Assembly (NCBI GenBank): GCA_020438595.1 | Contig: JAGQUI010000098.1 | Location: forward strand, 1-8,493 | Reading direction: 5' to 3' | Source of the DNA: Propionibacteriaceae bacterium | GTDB taxonomy: Bacteria > Actinomycetota > Actinomycetes > Propionibacteriales > Propionibacteriaceae | DNA length: 8,493 bases | Shown: piece after piece, positions 1 through 6,292 of the stretch | Numbering within the stretch: position 1 is the stretch's first letter | Layout of the letters: every line of letters starts with the position of its first letter | Position numbers and translations under genes: made by a program | The notes under the pieces: generated by a model | Seen by the model: only the letters and a program-made list of their open reading frames with translations | Databases searched by the model: none | Told to the model about the DNA's origin: nothing

Positions 1-1
1 C

Positions 2-2023
<2,022 letters not shown>

Positions 2024-2065
2024 CCCGGCGGTCGCGCTGTGGGAGGATCTCGGTCAGGTCGGCTC

Positions 2066-2071
2066 GGGAGG
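2066..2071 (+). promoter_or_regulatory. Ribosome-binding site GGGAGG that decides the start of the SRPBCC gene
   Basis: GGGAGG lies 5 nt before a GTG at 2077. The earlier ATG at 2020, which overlaps the hydantoinase stop as ATGA, has no Shine-Dalgarno-like sequence. The codons between the two starts include TGT, GGG, AGG and GCT, which are uncommon in the neighbouring genes. I therefore prefer 2077. Confidence 0.55.
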
Positions 2072-2076
2072 TCCCG

Positions 2077-2745
2077 GTGGGATTCGGTCGGTGTGCGGTC
2101 GTCGGCGCGGCACTGGTCGGTGCCTACGCGGCCTGGTACCGCCTCGGCCTGGCGTCGGGGTCGACCACGGCTGAGCGACGCGGCACCCTTCGCGGCGACG
2201 AACTGATCACGGGGCCGAGCCTCGTGACGAACCACGCCGGCGACCTGCCGGCACCACCCGAGGTGGTGTGGCCCTGGCTCACCCAGGTCGGCTGGCACCG
2301 CGCCGGGTGGTACACACCGCGCTGGGTGGACCGGCTGCTCTTTCCCGACAACCGGGCCAGCGCCGACCGCCTGGACCCCGGGCTGGTCCGTGACCTCCGG
2401 CCCGGCGACACCATCCCCGACGGCCCACCGGGCACCGCGGAGTTCGTCGTCGAGATCGCCGACCCGCCTCACCTCCTCGTCCTCCACTCGCGCTCCCACC
2501 TCCCGCCGGGATGGGCATCGAAGTTCGGTGCACAACTCGACTGGGTCTGGACGTTCAGCCTGGCGGCGAACGACCGCGGCGGCACCCGCCTGCTCATCCG
2601 AAACCGCGGTTGCGTGCGACCGCCCTGGCTCGACCTCGGCTACCGTGCGGCGATCGTGCCGGCCGACCACATCATGGCCACGGGAATGCTCCGCGGCCTG
2701 GCCCGGCGGGTCGGACGGGCCAGCCGTCTCGACGACGAACCGTAG
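2077..2745 (+). CDS. SRPBCC (START-like) family protein with N-terminal membrane anchor
   Basis: Predicted protein of 222 residues from GTG 2077 (241 if ATG 2020 is used). Residues 4-20 (RCAVVGAALVGAYAAWY) form one hydrophobic segment, so the rest is probably tethered to the membrane. The main body resembles SRPBCC/polyketide-cyclase-like proteins: a PAPPEVVWPWLTQVGWHRAGWYT stretch near residue 60, a GDTIPDGPPGTAEF segment, alternating beta strands (EFVVEIADPPHLLVLHS; DWVWTFSLA; TRLLIRNRG) and a C-terminal helix. This fold is a hydrophobic-pocket ligand binder; I see no catalytic signature. The gene starts 53 nt after the hydantoinase stop on the same strand and may be co-transcribed with it, but nothing in its sequence ties it to that chemistry. 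Specific function unknown. Confidence 0.8.
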   Translation: MGFGRCAVVGAALVGAYAAWYRLGLASGSTTAERRGTLRGDELITGPSLVTNHAGDLPAPPEVVWPWLTQVGWHRAGWYTPRWVDRLLFPDNRASADRLDPGLVRDLRPGDTIPDGPPGTAEFVVEIADPPHLLVLHSRSHLPPGWASKFGAQLDWVWTFSLAANDRGGTRLLIRNRGCVRPPWLDLGYRAAIVPADHIMATGMLRGLARRVGRASRLDDEP

Positions 2746-2758
2746 GAGCACGCAGACC

Positions 2759-2777
2759 CGGGTCTCCGCAGGACCCG
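2759..2777. terminator. Possible bidirectional terminator hairpin between converging genes
   Basis: CGGGTC (2759-2764) pairs with GACCCG (2772-2777) around a 7-nt loop, inside the 38 bp that separate two converging stop codons. A competing perfect 12-bp palindrome AGACCCGGGTCT sits at 2754-2765. There is no T-run on either side, so this is a stem-only candidate supported mainly by its position. Confidence 0.35.
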
Positions 2778-2783
2778 TGGCGG

Positions 2784-3245
2784 CTACCGGCTCGACGCCG
2801 CGACCGCGGCAGTGCCCAACCGGTGCCGCCACCAGTACGCGAGGCCGATCTCGACCAGTCCGATCACGGCGATGACCGGCTGCAGGAAGAAGTAGACCTG
2901 CAGCACGGCGAGTTGCATGCCGATCCAGATCAGGAGCGAGATCCCGGCGAGAAGCCCCGCCAGGATGCCGAGTCGCGGACGGCCGGGCATCGCGACCACC
3001 GGGATCGCTGCCAGCACCTGCGGCACCCCGACCAGCAGGATCAGCACCCAGCCCGGGCCGGCCCAGTCGGGGAACGGTGTCCGCACGAGCCACTCGCCGG
3101 GAAGGTCCCATGTGTCGGTGATCAATCCGACGCCGCCGTATCCGGCCTGATACGCCACGAACAGCTCCACGGCAACCAGTGCCCAGGCCTGCCAGGTGCG
3201 GGTGCGGCGGCTGCCCGGCCCAGGTGCGGTGACGCCTGCGGCCAC
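2784..3245 (-). CDS. Four-helix integral membrane protein, unknown function
   Basis: Predicted protein of 153 residues. The GTG start at 3245-3243 is preceded at 5 nt by an excellent ribosome-binding site (GAGGAGG on the minus strand, 3257-3251), so the start is firm. After a short basic N-terminus (GSRRTR) there are four hydrophobic helices at about residues 17-38, 66-87, 91-112 and 115-137. An extracytoplasmic or loop segment between helices 1 and 2 is rich in Trp, Pro and Asp (TWDLPGEWLVRTPFPDWAGPGW). The C-terminus YWWRHR is basic after the last helix. I do not recognise a named family or any catalytic motif. The gene converges on the SRPBCC gene and diverges from the TetR gene. Whether the TetR protein also controls it is open, because the two TetR-type sites lie on the other side of the intergenic region. 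Confidence 0.75.
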   Translation of the reverse strand: MAAGVTAPGPGSRRTRTWQAWALVAVELFVAYQAGYGGVGLITDTWDLPGEWLVRTPFPDWAGPGWVLILLVGVPQVLAAIPVVAMPGRPRLGILAGLLAGISLLIWIGMQLAVLQVYFFLQPVIAVIGLVEIGLAYWWRHRLGTAAVAASSR

Positions 3246-3279
3246 CTCTGCCTCCTCGTCAACGTGGGAACCGCCCAGG

Positions 3280-3300
3280 ACTCCGCGCGAGATGCGGAGT
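3280..3300. repeat. Perfect 7-bp inverted repeat in the leader of the membrane-protein gene
   Basis: ACTCCGC (3280-3286) and GCGGAGT (3294-3300) are exact inverted copies around a 7-nt spacer. The element lies 35-55 nt upstream of the minus-strand GTG start, between that start and a possible -10 box at 3330-3335. It could be a hairpin in the 5' untranslated RNA or a DNA operator. The sequence does not distinguish these. Confidence 0.6.
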
Positions 3301-3329
3301 GCCCGCTGCTGTCGCGCGGCGGCGCTTCG

Positions 3330-3335
3330 ATTATC
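3330..3335 (-). promoter_or_regulatory. Possible -10 box (GATAAT) for the membrane-protein gene
   Basis: Read on the minus strand, 3335-3330 is GATAAT, five of six bases of the TATAAT consensus and rare in such GC-rich DNA. It would give a transcript with a leader of about 78 nt. The expected -35 position (near 3353-3358) shows only weak similarity (CCACGT) and is covered by the 29-bp inverted repeat at 3346-3374. Confidence 0.4.
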
Positions 3336-3345
3336 GCCGTCCCGG

Positions 3346-3374
3346 GGCGCGCACGTGGTTGATTCGTGCGCGCC
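3346..3374. repeat. Perfect 10-bp inverted repeat, possible operator between divergent promoters
   Basis: GGCGCGCACG (3346-3355) and CGTGCGCGCC (3365-3374) are exact inverted copies around the AT-richer 9-nt spacer TGGTTGATT. The element overlaps the expected -35 position of the minus-strand promoter candidate and ends 24 bp before the -35 candidate of the TetR gene. Its sequence is unlike the two TetR-type sites nearby, so if it is an operator it belongs to another protein. Confidence 0.6.
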
Positions 3375-3398
3375 GGGTCAAGGGATCCGGCAGACCTC

Positions 3399-3427
3399 TT
3401 GCGCTCTCCAACGGTGTTGGATAACAT
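3399..3427 (+). promoter_or_regulatory. Likely promoter of the tetR-MFS operon
   Basis: TTGCGC (3399-3404) and TAACAT (3422-3427) are separated by 17 bp, and the -10 matches consensus at four of six bases. Transcription would start near 3434. One palindrome fills the spacer and the other covers the predicted start, the usual layout for a self-repressing TetR promoter. Confidence 0.5.
3407..3421. promoter_or_regulatory. TetR-type operator O1 (TCCAACGGTGTTGGA)
   Basis: Arms TCCAAC and GTTGGA are exact inverted copies around GGT. The site lies between the -35 and -10 candidates of the tetR promoter and shares both arms with the second site. Its centre is 25 bp from that of the second site. Binding by the adjacent TetR protein is inferred from position and repetition. 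Confidence 0.75.
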
Positions 3428-3431
3428 CGAA

Positions 3432-3446
3432 TCCAACGTCGTTGGA
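3432..3446. promoter_or_regulatory. TetR-type operator O2 (TCCAACGTCGTTGGA)
   Basis: Seven-bp arms TCCAACG and CGTTGGA are perfectly inverted around a single T, making this the better of the two palindromes. It covers the predicted transcription start and ends 1 bp before the ribosome-binding site AAAGGA of the tetR gene. Confidence 0.8.
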
Positions 3447-3460
3447 CAAAGGACCCCGTG

Positions 3461-4168
3461 ATGACTCCGCGCAAGCCCGGGAACGAGCGCCTCAGCCGGG
3501 ACCAGATCGTTGCGGCGGCGCTCGCGCTGATCGACGACACCGGACTGGAAGGGCACAGCATGCGCACGCTGGGTGCCCGGCTCGGGGTGGACGCGAGCAC
3601 GCTGTACTACCACGTGCAGGGCAAGGACGCGCTGCACAGCCTGATCGTCGACGAGATCATGTCGGGCATCGACCTGTCCGCCGACGACCCGTCGGCCCCG
3701 ACCGCCGAGAGGCTCTTCACCGCGGCGATCGAGTTCCGCAGGGCGCTCCTGGCCCACCCCCGGGCCGTGCCACTCGTCGCGGCACGCTCCATGCGAACTA
3801 CCGCACAACTGGCCCTCATCGAGGTGATCCTGGGCATCCTGTACGAGGCAGGGTTCTCCGTCGTCGAGGCACTGGTCGCGGTGGATGCGATCGGGCAGAC
3901 GGTGATCGGGATGACGGGCATCCATGCCGGCCACCTCGCCGCCGCGGCCGGTGGCGCCGAACCCGTCCCGTTCGCGGACCTGCCGGTCGAGAAGTTCCCG
4001 AACGTCCGCCGGCTGCTCGCCGAGGGCACCTACCTCGGTGCCGAGGCCGAGTTCGAAGCCACCGTCCGTGCCCTCGTCAACGGCCTCGTCTCCGGCCACG
4101 ACACCGGGACGCTCGTTCCTGCTGCTCCGCCGCCAGGCGCCACCCCCTCCCCGTCCACCCACGAATGA
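3461..4168 (+). CDS. TetR-family transcriptional repressor
   Basis: DNA-binding repressor of 235 residues. The N-terminal TetR domain covers about residues 11-58 (LSRDQIVAAALALIDDTGLEG...), with the helix-turn-helix at about 32-52 (MRTLGARLGVDASTLYYHV). The LYYHVQGKDAL motif is typical of the group related to tetracycline repressors. The rest is helical and probably forms the ligand pocket and dimer interface; the last ~15 residues are Pro/Ala-rich and likely disordered. I chose ATG 3461, 7 nt after AAAGGA (3448-3453); the adjoining GTG at 3458 is possible and adds one residue. Two matched palindromes on its promoter imply self-repression, and an MFS exporter gene starts 16 bp after its stop. 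The usual model is release by a toxic substrate of the pump. The ligand cannot be read from the sequence. Confidence 0.92.
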   Translation: MTPRKPGNERLSRDQIVAAALALIDDTGLEGHSMRTLGARLGVDASTLYYHVQGKDALHSLIVDEIMSGIDLSADDPSAPTAERLFTAAIEFRRALLAHPRAVPLVAARSMRTTAQLALIEVILGILYEAGFSVVEALVAVDAIGQTVIGMTGIHAGHLAAAAGGAEPVPFADLPVEKFPNVRRLLAEGTYLGAEAEFEATVRALVNGLVSGHDTGTLVPAAPPPGATPSPSTHE

Positions 4169-4184
4169 CCCCCGGGACCCGACC

Positions 4185-5471
4185 ATGCTCCACACCCTGA
4201 AGAACCGTGACTACCGCTACCTGTGGCTGGGCCAGGCGGTCAGCCACCTCGGCGACCAGTTCCACCTGGTCGCCCTGCCCTGGCTCGTCCTCGCCCTTAC
4301 CGGAGACCCGCTGCAACTGGGACTCGTGCTCGCGCTGGCGGGACTGCCACGGGCCGTCCTGATGCTCGTCGGCGGCGCGGTGGCGGACCGCATCTCGCCG
4401 CGGCTGCTCATGCTCGGCGCCGACCTGATCCGGCTGGCGATCACCGCGCTGATCGTGGTCGCCATCGCGACCGATCGGGTGCAGGTGTGGATGGTCTACG
4501 CGCTGGCGCTCGCCTTCGGCACCATCTCGGGCTTCTTCCTCCCTGCCGCCGAGGCCACGCTCCCCCGCGTCCTGCGCGACGAGGAACTCGCAGGGGGCAA
4601 CTCACTGATGATGATCGCCGACCAGGTCGCCCAGTTCCTCGGCCCGGCGCTGGCGGGCACCGTGATCGCGCTCCTGGCGCACGGCGCGGTCGGTCAGGAC
4701 GGAACGATGACGGGCATCGGGGTCGCCTTCGGGGTGGACGCGCTGACCTTCGCCGTCGGTGCGTTCACGCTGTGGCGGATGCGTCCACTGGCAGGCTTCG
4801 GGTCCGAGCACCACCCCCTCCACGACGTCGCCGAGGGCCTCCGTTTCGTCTGGCGCCACGGCACCATCCGGATCCTGGTGGTCATCATCGCCCTGGCCAA
4901 CTTCCTGCTCACCGGCCCGCTCCTGGTCGGCCTCCCGGTGCTGGCCGCCAACCGGCTCGGCGAGGGCGCCGCCGCCTTCGGCATGATCCTGTCCGGCTAT
5001 GCCCTCGGCAACCTCGTCGGAATGGGGATCGCCGGCTCGACGCGACCCAGCACCCGGCTTCTCGGTTGGGTCGGCGTGGGCATCTTCCCCCTGCTCGGGA
5101 TCGTCTACTCAACGCTCGCCCTGGCGGCCTCCACCTGGGTGTCCGTCCTGGCGATGGTGGTGGGCGGCGTCGCCAACGGCTACCTCGCGATCACCGTGAT
5201 CACCATGCTGCAACGGATGTCGCCGCGCCACCTCGTGGGACGGGTGATGTCCCTGCTGATGCTGTCCATGTACGGCCTCGCGCCCATCTCCCAGGTGGTC
5301 GCCGGCGCCGTGCTGCAGCTGTCGGTCACCTGGCTCTTCCTCGGCGCCGCGATCGGCCTGCTGGTTCCCGGGGCGCTCGCGTTGCGCCACCGCACGATGT
5401 GGGACTTCACGCCGGTCACCGACCCCGGGCAGACCCCACGTGAGGCCACCCCCGTCCCCGTCATCGGGTGA
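4185..5471 (+). CDS. MFS transporter, probable drug/metabolite efflux pump
   Basis: Integral membrane protein of 428 residues with the helix pattern of a 12-helix major facilitator. It resembles the EntS/MFS_3-like exporters: NRDYRYLWLGQAVSHLGDQF at the N-terminus, a degenerate motif A (GGAVADRISPR, residues 63-73) between helices 2 and 3, and FFLPAAEATLPRVLRDEELAGGNSL around 117-141. The two halves are joined by a cytoplasmic loop near residues 205-228, and a polar tail of about 25 residues ends the protein. These exporters are expected to be driven by the proton gradient. ATG 4185 is preceded by a weak GGGA at 7 nt. It lies 16 bp after the tetR stop and is almost certainly in the same transcript. 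Substrate unknown; the neighbouring repressor suggests an inducible efflux function. Confidence 0.92.
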   Translation: MLHTLKNRDYRYLWLGQAVSHLGDQFHLVALPWLVLALTGDPLQLGLVLALAGLPRAVLMLVGGAVADRISPRLLMLGADLIRLAITALIVVAIATDRVQVWMVYALALAFGTISGFFLPAAEATLPRVLRDEELAGGNSLMMIADQVAQFLGPALAGTVIALLAHGAVGQDGTMTGIGVAFGVDALTFAVGAFTLWRMRPLAGFGSEHHPLHDVAEGLRFVWRHGTIRILVVIIALANFLLTGPLLVGLPVLAANRLGEGAAAFGMILSGYALGNLVGMGIAGSTRPSTRLLGWVGVGIFPLLGIVYSTLALAASTWVSVLAMVVGGVANGYLAITVITMLQRMSPRHLVGRVMSLLMLSMYGLAPISQVVAGAVLQLSVTWLFLGAAIGLLVPGALALRHRTMWDFTPVTDPGQTPREATPVPVIG

Positions 5472-5475
5472 TCAC

Positions 5476-5500
5476 GCCGGCACGCCGGCTCGGCTGCCGG
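5476..5500 (+). terminator. G/C hairpins after the MFS gene, weak terminator candidate
   Basis: GCCGG (5476-5480) pairs with CCGGC (5485-5489) around CACG. The same CCGGC can instead pair with GCCGG (5496-5500) around TCGGCT. These competing stems begin 5 nt after the MFS stop. No T-run follows, so intrinsic termination is uncertain. Confidence 0.3.
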
Positions 5501-5523
5501 GTGGCGACGGCTCGGGTGCGTAC

Positions 5524-5535
5524 TACCCTGCGCAG
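5524..5535 (+). promoter_or_regulatory. Leaderless-type promoter (-10 TACCCT) for the LysR-domain gene
   Basis: TACCCT (5524-5529) fits the actinobacterial TAnnnT -10 pattern. It is followed by 6 nt and then GTG at 5536. RNA would be expected to start at or next to that GTG, giving a leaderless mRNA. No Shine-Dalgarno sequence precedes the GTG, which agrees. The -35 region is weak. Confidence 0.55.
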
Positions 5536-6144
5536 GTGAGCAGCCCCGACCAGCCCGCCGCGAGCGCGGCCCTCCGCGTGGGATTCGTCCCCGGCGTGAC
5601 GCTCACCAAGTGGCGCCGGATCTGGGCGGAACGGTTCCGGCGCACGCCCCTGGACGTCGTCGAGGTCGCCGAGCCCGACCAGCGGCGCGTCCTCGACGCC
5701 GACGAGGTCGACCTGTGCTTCGCCAGGCTGCCGCTGGACATCGAGGGACTGCACCGGATCCGGCTCTACGACGAGGTCCCCGTCGTCGTCGCGCCGAAGG
5801 ACCACCCGCTGGCCGCCTTCGACGAGGTGGCGTTGGCCGACCTCACCGGCGAGCCCGTGGTGGACGCCGGCCTGGCGGACGCCTTCGACCGGGTCGCCTG
5901 GGGCTCCGGCGTGCTCCTGGTGCCGCACTCGATCGCCCGCTCGCACAGCCGCCGCGACCTGGTCTACCGGCCGGTCTCCGACGCCGAGCCGACCACGATC
6001 GTGCTGGCCTGGCTGGAGGACAACCCCGACGAGCTGATCCAGGAATTCATCGGCGTCGTCCGGGGGCGCACCGCGAACAGCTCGCGCACCGCCGCGGACC
6101 GGGCGGCGAGGACCGGTCGGCGCCAGCGTCGCACGGGGCGCTGA
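5536..6144 (+). CDS. Stand-alone LysR-type substrate-binding domain protein (no HTH)
   Basis: Protein of 202 residues that consists of a LysR-type ligand-binding domain only. Residue 13 already enters the first beta strand of that domain (LRVGFVPGVT). The motifs LYDEVPVVVAPKDHPLA (78-93), WGSGVLLVPHSIAR (122-135) and DLVYRPVSDAEPTTIVLAW (141-159) are typical of LysR effector domains. There is no N-terminal winged helix, and the ~65 bp upstream cannot hold one. The last ~25 residues are very basic (RRQRRTGR at the end), which might contact nucleic acid or be disordered. In-frame codons extend upstream to 5440, inside the MFS gene, but GTG 5536 sits directly behind a leaderless-type -10 box and just before the conserved domain. 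It may be a cytoplasmic ligand sensor or a derived regulator that acts through a partner. Ligand and target unknown. Confidence 0.85.
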   Translation: MSSPDQPAASAALRVGFVPGVTLTKWRRIWAERFRRTPLDVVEVAEPDQRRVLDADEVDLCFARLPLDIEGLHRIRLYDEVPVVVAPKDHPLAAFDEVALADLTGEPVVDAGLADAFDRVAWGSGVLLVPHSIARSHSRRDLVYRPVSDAEPTTIVLAWLEDNPDELIQEFIGVVRGRTANSSRTAADRAARTGRRQRRTGR

Positions 6145-6145
6145 A

Positions 6146-6207
6146 ACAGACCCCTTTCGGGCGACTGCGCAGAACCCCCTCGTCGGGGGAGGATGGGACA
6201 GACCTCT
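6146..6207 (+). promoter_or_regulatory. Probable control region of the leader-ORF/phosphatase unit
   Basis: ACAGACCCCT (6146-6155) and ACAGACCTCT (6198-6207) are 9/10 identical direct repeats 52 bp apart. Between them lie the palindrome CTGCGCAG (6165-6172) and a hairpin, CCCCC (6175-6179) with GGGGG (6185-6189) around TCGTC. No ordinary TAnnnT -10 box is visible. The promoter may use another sigma factor, or the hairpin may end LysR-gene transcription. Confidence 0.35.
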
Positions 6208-6214
6208 CAGCCCC

Positions 6215-6220
6215 GAGGAG
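6215..6220 (+). promoter_or_regulatory. Ribosome-binding site GAGGAG of the leader ORF
   Basis: GAGGAG sits 3 nt before ATG 6224. It is the strongest ribosome-binding site ahead of the phosphatase gene, yet it serves a different frame from the phosphatase. The phosphatase start at 6289 has none. Confidence 0.5.
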
Positions 6221-6223
6221 ATC

Positions 6224-6292
6224 ATGAGCACCGTCCGCCACCAGGTGCCTGCATGCCCCGACCGCGTCGTCCCGGCAGTGAGCCTGCGATGA
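6224..6292 (+). CDS. 22-codon leader ORF, translationally coupled to the phosphatase
   Basis: Short ORF starting MSTVRHQVPACPDRV, 22 residues long. It has a good ribosome-binding site and ends in a TGA that overlaps the phosphatase ATG (ATGA, 6289-6292). By my count 17 of 21 codons after the start have G or C at the third base; over the same stretch the phosphatase frame has only about 12 of 21. This supports translation in this frame. The peptide has no hydrophobic segment and no run of one amino acid that would suggest classical attenuation. It may simply deliver ribosomes to the phosphatase start, or sense translation. Alternatives are a chance ORF, or a sequencing frameshift that split the true N-terminus. 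Confidence 0.4.
   Translation: MSTVRHQVPACPDRVVPAVSLR

Noticed and set aside
2754..2765. AGACCCGGGTCT palindrome as a protein-binding site
   Set aside because: It lies between two converging stop codons, where an operator is unlikely. A role in transcript ends is more plausible, and chance is possible at this base composition.
5440..5535. Longer LysR-domain protein starting at GTG 5440 inside the MFS gene
   Set aside because: The extra residues are Pro/Gly-rich without similarity to a winged helix, and a -10-like TACCCT directly before GTG 5536 would fall inside the coding region.
6193..6288. Phosphatase starting at ATG 6193 or 6253
   Set aside because: ATG 6193 touches the G-run with no spacing for a ribosome-binding site, and codon use in this frame is poor before 6289. 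ATG 6253 has only a weak AGG. The ATGA overlap at 6289 explains the data better, though 6253 is not excluded.
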